The notes below the pieces were generated by a model, which saw nothing but the letters and a program-made list of their open reading frames with translations, did no database searches and was not told where the DNA came from. A stretch of 64,000 nucleotides of DNA from Microbacterium sp. Root553 (GTDB lineage: Bacteria > Actinomycetota > Actinomycetes > Actinomycetales > Microbacteriaceae): NCBI RefSeq assembly GCF_001426995.1, contig NZ_LMFY01000003.1, positions 124,001 to 188,000 of the forward strand. Direction: 5' to 3'. Below are positions 46,716 through 54,898 of the stretch, piece by piece. A program made the translations under genes and the position numbers. Numbering within the stretch: the first letter of the stretch is position 1; the number at the start of each line of letters is the position of its first letter.

Positions 46716-48695
46716 TCAGCTCTCGACGACGACCTCGGCGGGGGACTTGTCGGGACGCAGCCCGCGCCAGCGGGAGTGACGGAGCACGCCGTCGGGCGTC
46801 CAGTTCGCGAACTCGACCTCGCCGACCACGTCGGGCTCCACCCACAGCGCGTCGGACGCGTCGAGTGCGGGCACGCCATCGAGCGGTGCCGCATCGATGC
46901 GCAGCGGTGTGAGACGCGCGAGGAGGTCTCGCAGCATCCGGTCGCTGAAACCGGTGCCCACGCGCCCGACGTAGCGGAGGTCGCCGGCGTCGGGCACGGC
47001 GAGCAGCAGGGACCCGAAGGTCCCCTCGCGGTCACCCTTGCCGGGGCGGATGCCGACGATCACGACCTCCTGCGTCCTGGTGTGTTTGAGCTTGAGCCAG
47101 GCGGGGGAGCGCTGCCCCGGTCGGTACCGGGAGGCGGGATCCTTCACGACGACGCCCTCCAGACCGAACTCCGCGCTGGCCGCCAGCGCGGCATCGACGT
47201 CGTCGAACACCGGCGGCACCTGTACGGGAGCATCGAGGTCGGCGATCACGTCGTCGAGCAGGGTGCGCCGCTGGGAAAGAGGCATCGCGCTGAGGTCATG
47301 CCCGTTGAGACGGAGCAGGTCGAAGACCATGAACACGATCGGTGTGCGCACCACTTCTCGCTCGATCTCGCGGGGACGGGTGAGGTGCATCCGGTTCTGC
47401 AGCAGAGAGAAGCTGGGGCGGCCCTGCCGATCGAACGCGACGATCTCGCCGTCGACGATCGCGTCGCCGACGGGGAGGAAGGGTGCGCCGTCGGCCGTGA
47501 GCTCGGGATATCGGGCGGTGATGTCGGTGCCGCTGCGGGCGTGCAGCAGCATCCGTCCGTCGGCCCACGTGCCGATCGCCCGGATGCCGTCCCACTTCAC
47601 CTCCACCCAGGAGGGTGAGCTGAGGCCGCGGGCGATCGCCGGTGTGCCGTTCTCCGCGAGCATCGGGGACACCGAGGCCGGAGCAGCGGATGCCGGCGCG
47701 CTCGCGGCCCCGGCGAGCCTCGGGCGGTGACGGGCAGGAGCCACGCGCTCGGCGGCGTCGTCCCGATCGGATGCGGGTCTGTCCGCGGCCGAGACTCCGG
47801 AGGCCGGATCCGGGCGCAGCGTGGCGATCGGATCGAGGCCCGACTCCGCCCGCTCCATCACCGTCGCGAAGTCGAGCTGTGCCAGGTCGGGGTCCTCGAG
47901 CTCGTCCCAGGTGCGGGGCGCGGCCACCCACGGCTGTGCGCGCCCGCGCATCGAGTAGGGCGAGATGGTGGTCTTCCTGCCGTTGTTCTGGCTCCAGTCG
48001 AGGAACACCTTGCCGCCTCGGGCGGCTTTGGCCATGGTGCTCGTGGCGAGGTCGGGGTGCTCGGTCTCGATGAGGCGGGCGATCTCCTTGACGACGGAGG
48101 AGATCTCGTCGCTGGTCTGCGCGCCGGGAAGAGCGGCGTACAGATGGATGCCCTTGCTGCCGCTGGTGACGGGCAGAGGGTCCAGTCCGATGTCGGCGAG
48201 CAGTGCGCGGGCGATGCGGGCCACCTCAGCGCACTGGGCCAGCCCGACGCCAGGGCCGGGGTCGAGGTCGAGCACGAGGCGGTCGGGGGTGCCGGGCGCA
48301 CCGTCAGCCGCGAAGCGCCACTGCGGGACGTGCAGTTCGATCGCGGCGACCTGCGCGAGCCAGACGAGGGTCGGCACATCGTCGACCAGCGGATACTCCT
48401 TGGGGCCCTCCGAATGGCGGATCTCCCGACGCGCGATCCATTCGGGTGCCCCCGGCTCGAGCTGCTTCGTGAAGAAGGAGTCGGCGGGGTGATCCGCGGT
48501 CCCGACGCCCTCGACCCAGCGCTTGCGCGTGACCGGACGACCCTCGAGCAGCGGGAGCAGGTGCGGCGCGATCGCCGTGTAGTAGGCGATGATCTCGCCC
48601 TTGGTGGTGCCGGTCTCGGGATACACGACCTTGTCGAGGTTGGTGACGCGCAGTCGACGCCCGTCGATCTGCACGTTCTGCGCCTCCGGGACCAT
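46716..48695 (-). CDS. ligD: ATP-dependent DNA ligase D with polymerase domain (no phosphoesterase domain)
   Basis: Non-homologous end-joining enzyme of 659 residues. An N-terminal primase/polymerase domain (about residues 1-300, L-D-L-D-P-G-P-G and S-G-S-K-G-I-H) is joined by a proline/alanine linker to a ligase domain with the adenylated lysine in E-V-K-W-D-G-I-R, and then the OB fold. The 3'-phosphoesterase domain of mycobacterial LigD is not seen. Divergent from ku. The ATG at 48695 has TACGCT 6 nt upstream. Confidence 0.93.
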   Translation of the reverse strand: MVPEAQNVQIDGRRLRVTNLDKVVYPETGTTKGEIIAYYTAIAPHLLPLLEGRPVTRKRWVEGVGTADHPADSFFTKQLEPGAPEWIARREIRHSEGPKEYPLVDDVPTLVWLAQVAAIELHVPQWRFAADGAPGTPDRLVLDLDPGPGVGLAQCAEVARIARALLADIGLDPLPVTSGSKGIHLYAALPGAQTSDEISSVVKEIARLIETEHPDLATSTMAKAARGGKVFLDWSQNNGRKTTISPYSMRGRAQPWVAAPRTWDELEDPDLAQLDFATVMERAESGLDPIATLRPDPASGVSAADRPASDRDDAAERVAPARHRPRLAGAASAPASAAPASVSPMLAENGTPAIARGLSSPSWVEVKWDGIRAIGTWADGRMLLHARSGTDITARYPELTADGAPFLPVGDAIVDGEIVAFDRQGRPSFSLLQNRMHLTRPREIEREVVRTPIVFMVFDLLRLNGHDLSAMPLSQRRTLLDDVIADLDAPVQVPPVFDDVDAALAASAEFGLEGVVVKDPASRYRPGQRSPAWLKLKHTRTQEVVIVGIRPGKGDREGTFGSLLLAVPDAGDLRYVGRVGTGFSDRMLRDLLARLTPLRIDAAPLDGVPALDASDALWVEPDVVGEVEFANWTPDGVLRHSRWRGLRPDKSPAEVVVES

Positions 48696-48701
48696 GACGC
48701 C

Positions 48702-48707
48702 AGCGTA
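48702..48707 (-). promoter_or_regulatory. -10 element of leaderless ligD
   Basis: TACGCT on the minus strand, 6 nt from the ATG at 48695. Confidence 0.4.
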
Positions 48708-48753
48708 GTCAAGCCTCTGGCCTCCACCGCTGCTGCTGGTGTTCACTGGTGCC

Positions 48754-49608
48754 ATGAGAACGATCTGGAAGGGTGCGCTCACCTTCGGCCTCGTCAACGT
48801 GCCGGTCAAGGTGTACTCCGCCACGGAGGACCACGACGTGCCGCTGCATCAGGTGCACGAGAAGGACGGCGGCCGCATCCGCTACCAGCGCACCTGCGAG
48901 GTGTGCGGGGAGACCGTCGCCTACGCCGACATCGACCGCGCCTACGTCGAGGAGGGTCAGACCGTCGTTCTCACGAAGGAGGATCTCGCCGCGCTGCCGT
49001 CCGAGAAGAGCCGGGAGATCGACGTCGTCGAGTTCGTGCCCTCCGAGCAGGTCGACCTTCTGACGCTCGACAAGCCCTACTACCTGGAGCCCGACTCGAC
49101 GTCGCCCAAGTCCTACGTGCTGCTGCGCAAGACGCTCGAGCAGACCGACCGCACCGCGATCGTGCGGTTCACGCTGCGACAGAAGACGCGGCTCGCCGCG
49201 CTCCGCGTTCGGGGCAAGGTGCTGGTGCTGCAGACGCTGCTGTGGGCCGACGAGGTGCGCGAAGCGGAGTTCCCGTCGCTGGATGAGGATGTGCGTATCT
49301 CGAAGAAGGAGCTCGAGCTCTCGGCATCCCTCGTCGACAGCTACTCGGCCGACTTCGACCCCGCCTCGTTCGTCGACGAGTACCAGCAGGAGCTGCGCAC
49401 CCTGATCGACGCCAAGATCGAGGCCGGCGACACCTTCGACGTGTCGGAGACGTTCGGCGAGACCGAGGGTGACGCCAAGAGCGGAGAGGTCATCGACCTC
49501 ATGGAAGCCCTGCGCGCGAGCGTCGCGCGGACGAAGGCCGCTCGGTCGGAACCCGCCGAGAAGACCAGCACGACGAAGAAGGCCCCGAGCAAGAAGAAGG
49601 CGGGCTGA
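48754..49608 (+). CDS. ku: Ku DNA end-binding protein
   Basis: A 284-residue Ku ring protein that binds double-strand ends and recruits LigD. It begins R-T-I-W-K-G-A-L-T-F-G-L-V-N-V-P-V and continues in the Ku core; the tail after residue 265 is Lys/Thr-rich and may bind DNA. The ATG at 48754 is preferred over one five codons upstream because the family begins at this motif. The divergent placement with ligD is typical. Confidence 0.94.
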   Translation: MRTIWKGALTFGLVNVPVKVYSATEDHDVPLHQVHEKDGGRIRYQRTCEVCGETVAYADIDRAYVEEGQTVVLTKEDLAALPSEKSREIDVVEFVPSEQVDLLTLDKPYYLEPDSTSPKSYVLLRKTLEQTDRTAIVRFTLRQKTRLAALRVRGKVLVLQTLLWADEVREAEFPSLDEDVRISKKELELSASLVDSYSADFDPASFVDEYQQELRTLIDAKIEAGDTFDVSETFGETEGDAKSGEVIDLMEALRASVARTKAARSEPAEKTSTTKKAPSKKKAG

Positions 49609-49626
49609 GTCCTCAGCCCGCCTTCT
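49595..49626. terminator. bidirectional terminator between ku and dedA
   Basis: AGAAGGCGGGCTGA and its exact complement form a 14-bp stem with a 4-nt loop that overlaps the ku stop codon. Confidence 0.8.
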
Positions 49627-49641
49627 GTCAGCTGACGCTGA

Positions 49642-50412
49642 TCAGTGCTTCCCGTCGCCGTCGAGGTCGGGAGCCCGGTCGAAGACCTCGGCGTCGAGTG
49701 TGAGCTCCTGGGCTTCGACGGCGTCGGTCTCGCCGTGGCCGGCCTCGCGCTCCTTCTTCGCCTTGTGCCGCTCGGACAGGTAGTGCCAGAGCGTGACCAG
49801 CGCGGTGCCGCCGACGGCTGCGAGGAGGATCAGATCGATGTAGCTCTCGACGAACTCGGCGACCGGGGGGATGAAGCCGATCGCGTATCCGAACATCGTG
49901 AGACCGAAGCCCCAGAGGATCGCGCCGATGAGGTTGTAGAGGGTGTAGCGGCGCCACGGCATGTGACCGACGCCGGCCGCGACCGGTGCGAAGGTGCGCA
50001 CGATCGGCACGAAGCGGGCGAGGATGACGGTGATGCCGCCGAACCGCTCGAAGAAGGCGTTGGTGCGCTCGACGTTCTTCTTGCTGAAGAGGCCTGATTC
50101 CTTGCGTTCGAAGACCGCAGGCCCGCCCTTGTGGCCGATCAGGTAGCCGACCTCACCGCCGACGAACGCCGACAGTCCGATGAGCAGCGCGACGATCCAC
50201 ACGTTGAGGCCGAAGACACCGTGCTCGGAGCCGGCGATCGGGTGCGACAGCAGTCCGGAGATCACCAGCAGTGTGTCGCCCGGCAGCAGGAACCCGACGA
50301 GAAGGCCCGTCTCGGCGAAGACGATGAAGCACACCACCAGCAGAGCCCACGGGCCGGCCGAGCCGATGATCGTGGCGGGGTCGAGCCAGGGGATGAGAGC
50401 GGCGTGATGCAT
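49642..50412 (-). CDS. DedA family membrane protein
   Basis: A 256-residue DedA/SNARE-associated-type protein. E-T-G-L-L-V-G-F-L-L-P-G-D-T (residues about 34-47) and R-F-V-P-I-V-R-T-F-A-P are hallmarks, with about five hydrophobic segments and an acidic C-tail. Such proteins are linked to lipid flipping and envelope homeostasis. The ATG at 50412 is chosen to start just before the conserved region. Confidence 0.9.
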   Translation of the reverse strand: MHHAALIPWLDPATIIGSAGPWALLVVCFIVFAETGLLVGFLLPGDTLLVISGLLSHPIAGSEHGVFGLNVWIVALLIGLSAFVGGEVGYLIGHKGGPAVFERKESGLFSKKNVERTNAFFERFGGITVILARFVPIVRTFAPVAAGVGHMPWRRYTLYNLIGAILWGFGLTMFGYAIGFIPPVAEFVESYIDLILLAAVGGTALVTLWHYLSERHKAKKEREAGHGETDAVEAQELTLDAEVFDRAPDLDGDGKH

Positions 50413-50478
50413 GGATTTCCCGTCGTAGTGCGCTGCGCGGCGGTCACGTCGTCGGTCGCACGGCATGCGACTGATCGG

Positions 50479-50560
50479 TGCGGAAGGTGGGACTTGAACC
50501 CACACGCCCTGGGGCACAGGAACCTAAATCCTGCGTGTCTGCCAATTCCACCACTCCCGC
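50479..50560 (-). tRNA. tRNA-Leu (UAG anticodon)
   Basis: The minus-strand sequence folds into a class II tRNA. The acceptor stem GCGGGAG / CTTCCGC has one G-U pair, the anticodon stem is CAGGA/TCCTG with loop TTTAGGT (anticodon TAG), a short variable arm is present, and the T arm holds GGTTCAAGTCC. The discriminator is A and CCA is not encoded. It reads CUA-type leucine codons. Confidence 0.95.
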
Positions 50561-50680
50561 GCGGTGGAATCAGTCTACTGATCGGGGCATCCGCTGATGC
50601 TGGGGATCCGCCCGCAGGTGCGCTGCTGTGGTTGTGGATAACTTAGACGGCCCGAGGCGGATCCTTGCAAGGATGCTCGG

Positions 50681-51040
50681 GTGATCCAGCCGACCGTCCT
50701 CGTCTCCGAACGCGTCCGGCAGCGCCTTCGCGCTGAGGGCACGGACCCCACTCTCGATGCGGAGACGGCGCACGGCATCGCGCTCGCCGAGGTGAGGCGG
50801 TACAACGACGCGGCGCTCGCCCGTGGCGGGACTCTGATCGACGACGAGCCGGGGTGCGTGCGCGACGTGCTCGCGGCGGCGGCTGTCGTCGTCGACGGCG
50901 CCACCGCCGCGTTCGACATCACCGAGATCACCATCCCGATCGCCGCCGGCTATCTCTACCTGTCGAGCCTGTTCGGTCTCGCGGTCACAGTGCCGAACGT
51001 GCCCACCCCGCGCGCGCTCCTGCGTCGGGATCTCCGCTGA
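50681..51040 (+). CDS. hypothetical protein
   Basis: A 119-residue protein not recognised. The N-terminal half is charged and helical (V-L-V-S-E-R-V-R-Q-R-L-R); the C-terminal half has one hydrophobic stretch (I-P-I-A-A-G-Y-L-Y-L-S-S-L-F-G-L). The GTG start is uncertain. A strong terminator follows it, supporting that it is a real transcript end. Confidence 0.6.
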   Translation: MIQPTVLVSERVRQRLRAEGTDPTLDAETAHGIALAEVRRYNDAALARGGTLIDDEPGCVRDVLAAAAVVVDGATAAFDITEITIPIAAGYLYLSSLFGLAVTVPNVPTPRALLRRDLR

Positions 51041-51060
51041 GCGCAGCACATACAGAGAAG

Positions 51061-51097
51061 ACCCCCGCCTAGCCTTCGGGCCGGGTGGGGGTTTTTC
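51061..51097 (+). terminator. rho-independent terminator
   Basis: ACCCCCGCC pairs with GGTGGGGGT (one G-T pair) and is followed by TTTTT, a textbook terminator for the plus-strand gene ending at 51040. Confidence 0.85.
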
Positions 51098-51115
51098 TGC
51101 GTGAGGGCGACGAGG

Positions 51116-51601
51116 TCAGGCGAGAACCGCTGGTCCGGCTAGGTAGGGCAAGAATCCATTTTCTCGAATCCGAACGAGTGACTCGGCGTTGGACCGAACT
51201 GGCTCGGATGCTTCGTTCTCCTTCCACCATCTCTGAACAGCGAGAACTACGTCGGCGCAGAACGTCTCGAGATCGAGGATGTAGGCATCATCCGCGATGC
51301 ACTGATGCATGAGGGTCCGCTGGCCAGGAAGCATGAACAGGATTGCCTTGTATTGCTTCGATGCAGAGCGGCCCTGGTGCAGCATGCCGCACCGAAGTTC
51401 ATATGCATCTGCAGCGCTGAACTCCTCGTACTTAGGTGCGATGTGCTCGGAGAACCATGCTTTGAACGCGTCTCCGGAAGCGCGACCGGTCCGCGATTCA
51501 AGGGCGCCGCAAATGTCGACGAGCGCGAGAGTTGCTTGCAATGCGACGGTGAAGAGCTCACGGCGTAGCGCGGCATCGATTTCCGTGATCATCCGGTCCA
51601 T
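51116..51601 (-). CDS. small HEPN-like protein
   Basis: A 161-residue protein, all-helical by composition, with R70-C-G-M-L-H75 in Y-E-L-R-C-G-M-L-H-Q-G. This R-x4-H motif in a helical setting is the mark of HEPN ribonucleases and related proteins. No family name is certain. The ATG at 51601 is preferred because TAGAGT lies 7 nt upstream. It is the first accessory gene after the tRNA-Leu region. Confidence 0.6.
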   Translation of the reverse strand: MDRMITEIDAALRRELFTVALQATLALVDICGALESRTGRASGDAFKAWFSEHIAPKYEEFSAADAYELRCGMLHQGRSASKQYKAILFMLPGQRTLMHQCIADDAYILDLETFCADVVLAVQRWWKENEASEPVRSNAESLVRIRENGFLPYLAGPAVLA

Positions 51602-51608
51602 GTTGCGC

Positions 51609-51614
51609 ACTCTA
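51609..51614 (-). promoter_or_regulatory. -10 element of leaderless HEPN-like gene
   Basis: TAGAGT on the minus strand, 7 nt from the ATG at 51601. Confidence 0.35.
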
Positions 51615-51622
51615 CCGATAGC

Positions 51623-52285
51623 TCAGAGTCCGTACTCGCTGAGGTCTCCTAGCTCGCCCGGCGTGTAGTCAGGGATAGGACGCGCCGCGAGCCATTCCGC
51701 GGCTCGCGCGGACACATCGCGGATTGCATCAACTACTGCCGATATCGAGATGGATCGGTCAAGCGCGGTGTATTCGAGGGTTTCGTGATCGATGTGCCGC
51801 ATCCAAATGATGTTCTCAGGCGGCACAGGCAGCGGGAACTCAGACCTCTTCGAGACGCTGATGTCGACGACGGCAGTGATCTTCTTCGGCCGGTCGTCGG
51901 GAGACCATGGCCCTTGATGGGTGCCCTCTTCACGGACGCTGCTGTCGAGGGTGATGTCGTCGAGGCGAGAGTCATAGTGCTCGATTGCGTTTCGAACTGC
52001 GCGCCCCTGCAGAATGGGGTCCGGCTTCACGATGGCGCGCAGCGAGGCCGCGCGATTGACTGCGAATGCGGTGCGTTCCGGCGTCCAGCTAGCGCTGGTG
52101 TCCGCCCAAAGTAGTTTCGAGATCTGCGCGGCTCCGGTCAAGATCATCTGAGAAGCCGCGAAGCACCCTACGCTCGAATCAGGGAGAGCCTGTAACGCAT
52201 CGTCGAGGATGTGAACTGCCAACTCCACGAGGTTCCGCTGGTGCTGGATCTCATCGACGTACGCTCGAAGGTCGTCATCATGCAT
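51623..52285 (-). CDS. HEPN-like protein of unknown function
   Basis: A 220-residue protein. R98-N-A-I-E-H103 in A-V-R-N-A-I-E-H-Y-D-S-R fits the R-N-x3-H form of the HEPN motif. A variable C-terminal part follows. It lies just upstream of the 51116-51601 gene on the same strand, though each has its own -10-like hexamer. An RNase role is inferred only from the motif. Confidence 0.55.
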   Translation of the reverse strand: MHDDDLRAYVDEIQHQRNLVELAVHILDDALQALPDSSVGCFAASQMILTGAAQISKLLWADTSASWTPERTAFAVNRAASLRAIVKPDPILQGRAVRNAIEHYDSRLDDITLDSSVREEGTHQGPWSPDDRPKKITAVVDISVSKRSEFPLPVPPENIIWMRHIDHETLEYTALDRSISISAVVDAIRDVSARAAEWLAARPIPDYTPGELGDLSEYGL

Positions 52286-52291
52286 GACCTG

Positions 52292-52297
52292 AGGCTA
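52292..52297 (-). promoter_or_regulatory. -10 element of leaderless HEPN-like gene
   Basis: TAGCCT on the minus strand, 6 nt from the ATG at 52285. Confidence 0.4.
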
Positions 52298-52351
52298 ACG
52301 GACGTCGTGGTCACTGATCGGTGGCGTTGAATGTTGCTTCAGTGATCCCTA

Positions 52352-52669
52352 TTACGAGTCATCGGCGAGCACCACGGCATTGCCCCACACCCAGCAACGG
52401 AACGTCTGATCCTCGGCGCGGAACTCGATGCCGGCGGCGAGCGGGGTGGACCGCAGCAGGCTCGCATCAACGCGCACGGGGACGACACCGAAGCGCACCC
52501 ATGCCCGCACACGCTTGGGTCGCGGGTAGATCGTCATCGGCTGCTCAGTCGCACCGATCTCGCGATCCGTGAGCGACTGCAATGGACCGACCTTCGCGGC
52601 GTCGAGGATCTCGCGCCACTGATCCCGTCGGTCGTACGCTGCCGAGAGGTGCGCGCCTGGGTTCCCCAC
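52352..52669 (-). CDS. hypothetical protein, paralogue A of a flanking pair
   Basis: A 105-residue protein not recognised by name. It shares with the gene at 54245-54562 the core G-P-L-Q-S-L and S-T-P-L-A-A-G-I-E-F-R-A, then Q-T-F-R-C-W-V-W-G-N-A-V. The GTG at 52669 is chosen because it makes both paralogues equally long and both have GGAGAAAGG upstream; a TTG further upstream is the alternative. Confidence 0.65.
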   Translation of the reverse strand: MGNPGAHLSAAYDRRDQWREILDAAKVGPLQSLTDREIGATEQPMTIYPRPKRVRAWVRFGVVPVRVDASLLRSTPLAAGIEFRAEDQTFRCWVWGNAVVLADDS

Positions 52670-52718
52670 GTATGCCGGATGTCCTTTCTCCGGCAGAGCC
52701 AACTCGTCAAGACTTCGC

Positions 52719-52724
52719 TATGTT
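52719..52724 (+). promoter_or_regulatory. -10 element of leaderless HEPN gene
   Basis: TATGTT ends 6 nt before the GTG at 52731; no ribosome site is visible. Confidence 0.35.
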
Positions 52725-52730
52725 CAACCT

Positions 52731-54146
52731 GTGAACACTGAAGAGCCCCCGGTGGATGATGCCCCGGAAGAAGAAGTTTCGGAAGAGCGAGAGCTGACGC
52801 CGGATGAGATCTTTCAGTTCCGCGTCACCTCCTTGCTGTCAACCTTCTCGCTTCGTCAGACGGAGATCCTTCGTCTCGTGAGCTTCATGGATGAGCGCGC
52901 CGCGGAGATTGACAACGCTGCGGCGCGTGCACGAGAGCTCGTCGAAGATCAGTTGGACGACGACCTCGATGAAGCTGGACTCGAGCGTCTCATTACACTG
53001 CTTGGTGACGAGATCAACAGCGATGAGACCGATGGCTTGACTGGTGAGGAGCGTCACGAAGCCTTCGTGCAGGCGCTCACTGAAGTTGGGGACGCACTCC
53101 CGGAGGGACACTACTCGACCTACGTCGACAACGTCCTTCGGGCGCTGCAGGCGCCGCCGTCCGGTAACTTTCTGCGCTCATCACTCCTCGTTACACTCGT
53201 CGGCGAACTCGAAATGGTCGTCAATCAGCTCGCGCGCACCGCAGTGGAACGAGTCCCTCAAACCATCGAGGAGAGCGGACGCACGTTCACCTGGGCTGAG
53301 ATTTCTGCGCACGAGAGCATTGCGGACCTCAGGGACTCTCTCGTGGATCGAGCGATTGAGGATGTGTTCAGGGGGTCTCTTACCGACTGGATGGACTTCT
53401 TCGTCAAGAAGTTCAAGATCGACCCGATTGCTATTGCGGGGACATTCGAAGCGCAGGAAGCCGTGCAACGGCGCCATTGCGTCGTTCATAACGCCGGAAC
53501 CATCTCGCAGATGTACCTGAACAAGCTCGAGTCATTCAAACCCAAAGGAGAGATCGGAGACTCGCTGGATGTTGACTCCAGCTACATCCGCGACGCGGCG
53601 GACACCATGTTCCTGGTTGTCTTCTCATTGGTCTGGTCCCTCTCGATGAAGCTATGCAGAAATGAGGAAGATCGCGACGACGTGTTCGGTGCTCTGTGCA
53701 ACCGCACGTACTTCATGCTCCAAGAGCGCCGTTACGACCTACTGACGCGCCTCGGACAAGCTGCGCCGCTTGAGAAGCTTCCCGACCGCCTAGGGCTTGT
53801 CATGAAGGTCAATGTGTGGCTCGCGCATAAGCAACGAGGCACCTTCGATAGCGTCCGCGACGAGGTCGTGGCGTTCGATACTTCCGCACGAAGCCGAGAC
53901 TTCCAACTTGCGAAGTATGCGCTGCTCGACGAGTTCGAGGACGCGTCCCGCGTAGCAGAATCGATGCTCAGGGATGAAGAGTTGAGCCGGGCGCACTATT
54001 TGACGTGGCCTTTACTTGCGGGGGTGCGAGAACACAAGCGCAAGACGCAAGAAGCGTCATCGGTTGCCGATGATTCTGACGACGCACTAGTCTCGGTATC
54101 AGACGCAGGTCAGGAAGGACTCGCCATGAGCACGCCAGATCTCTAA
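52731..54146 (+). CDS. large HEPN-motif protein, acidic
   Basis: A 471-residue protein. The acidic N-terminus and coiled-coil-like helices (residues 40-110) are followed by a helical domain with R248-H-C-V-V-H253-N, an R-x4-H HEPN motif, at the point where such domains carry R-x-x-x-V-H-N-A/G. The C-terminal part is helical and unrecognised. It sits between two directly repeated small genes in lower-GC DNA and ends at a strong terminator. A defence or RNA-cleaving role is inferred. Confidence 0.65.
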   Translation: MNTEEPPVDDAPEEEVSEERELTPDEIFQFRVTSLLSTFSLRQTEILRLVSFMDERAAEIDNAAARARELVEDQLDDDLDEAGLERLITLLGDEINSDETDGLTGEERHEAFVQALTEVGDALPEGHYSTYVDNVLRALQAPPSGNFLRSSLLVTLVGELEMVVNQLARTAVERVPQTIEESGRTFTWAEISAHESIADLRDSLVDRAIEDVFRGSLTDWMDFFVKKFKIDPIAIAGTFEAQEAVQRRHCVVHNAGTISQMYLNKLESFKPKGEIGDSLDVDSSYIRDAADTMFLVVFSLVWSLSMKLCRNEEDRDDVFGALCNRTYFMLQERRYDLLTRLGQAAPLEKLPDRLGLVMKVNVWLAHKQRGTFDSVRDEVVAFDTSARSRDFQLAKYALLDEFEDASRVAESMLRDEELSRAHYLTWPLLAGVREHKRKTQEASSVADDSDDALVSVSDAGQEGLAMSTPDL

Positions 54147-54151
54147 GACAC

Positions 54152-54179
54152 AACGGCCCGGGGGATTCCCCGGGCCGTT
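54152..54179 (+). terminator. rho-independent-like terminator after HEPN gene
   Basis: AACGGCCCGGGG and its exact complement form a 12-bp stem with a 4-nt loop; TCACTTT follows. Confidence 0.8.
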
Positions 54180-54244
54180 TCACTTTCCGCTCAGGGGAGA
54201 TTGTCGAGCAGGAGACGGTCAGTACCACACTGACGTGCGAACAG

Positions 54245-54562
54245 CTATGGCTCCTCATTGAACGTCACCGCGTTGCCCCATACCCAGCAACGGAACGTCT
54301 GTTCGCCAGCGCGGAACTCGATCCCAGCGGCGAGCGGTGTTGACCTGGCGAGCTTCGCGTCCACACGGATCGCTTCCGCACCGAAGTGCACCCAGGCGTG
54401 CACCGCACGGTACGGCTGCGGGTAGGTCGTCAAGGGTTGCTCCCGGAGTGCGACCTCCCGCTCCGACAGCGACTGGAGTGGACCTGACCGGGCTGCTCGG
54501 AGGATTGCCTGGTGGTGGGTGCGCATGTCGTAGTGAGCGGCTAGTCGCTTACTCGAACCCAT
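54245..54562 (-). CDS. hypothetical protein, paralogue B of a flanking pair
   Basis: A 105-residue protein, same length and orientation as the gene at 52352-52669 and clearly similar in protein and DNA sequence over its C-terminal half. The ATG at 54562 follows GGAGAAAGGG. No domain is recognised; a conserved F-R-C-W-V-W-G-N-A-V ends the core. Confidence 0.65.
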   Translation of the reverse strand: MGSSKRLAAHYDMRTHHQAILRAARSGPLQSLSEREVALREQPLTTYPQPYRAVHAWVHFGAEAIRVDAKLARSTPLAAGIEFRAGEQTFRCWVWGNAVTFNEEP

Positions 54563-54604
54563 GCCGGCACCCTTTCTCCGGCCTCAGGACAGGTTAGCAA
54601 CATT

Positions 54605-54618
54605 CGAATCTATGTTCT
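54605..54618. promoter_or_regulatory. degenerate LexA (SOS)-like box
   Basis: CGAATCTATGTTCT matches the Gram-positive SOS consensus CGAAC-N4-GTTCG at 8 of 10 defined positions. It lies 11 nt before the start of the frameshifted gene below. Confidence 0.4.
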
Positions 54619-54629
54619 ATTCTCGAATC

Positions 54630-54898
54630 ATGAGATCCGCGGCCGCCCACCCACCTGCCACCATATGGATGGTCGACGACATCCCCTCCAGGATGATGTT
54701 CGCCGGACGCCGCTGGCGCGTCACTGATACGCCGACACGACTGAGGGACGCGGTGTGGGCGGTGCCGCTGGAATCGGGCCAGGAAAGCCGTGGACTCTAT
54801 GGGTGGCCCTCCAGGGCACCGACGACGTTGGACAGTCTCTGGTTTTCGACGTCTTCAAGGGGGAGGACGGGTGGCACGTCCACCGAAGTTACGAGTAG
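54630..54898 (+). pseudogene. frameshifted DUF6504-like gene
   Basis: Frame 1 encodes M-V-D-D-I-P-S-R-M-M-F-A-G-R-R-W-R-V-T-D-T-P-T-R-type sequence up to G-L-Y-G-W (codon ending 54806). The natural continuation L-Q-G-T-D-D-V-G-Q-S-L-V-F-D-V-F and the terminal W-H-V-H-R-S-Y-E-stop (TAG 54896-54898) appears in another frame from 54809. One base has been lost around 54807-54808, or there is a sequencing error. The intact form resembles DUF6504 proteins, which I associate with SOS mutasome loci. Confidence 0.65.
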
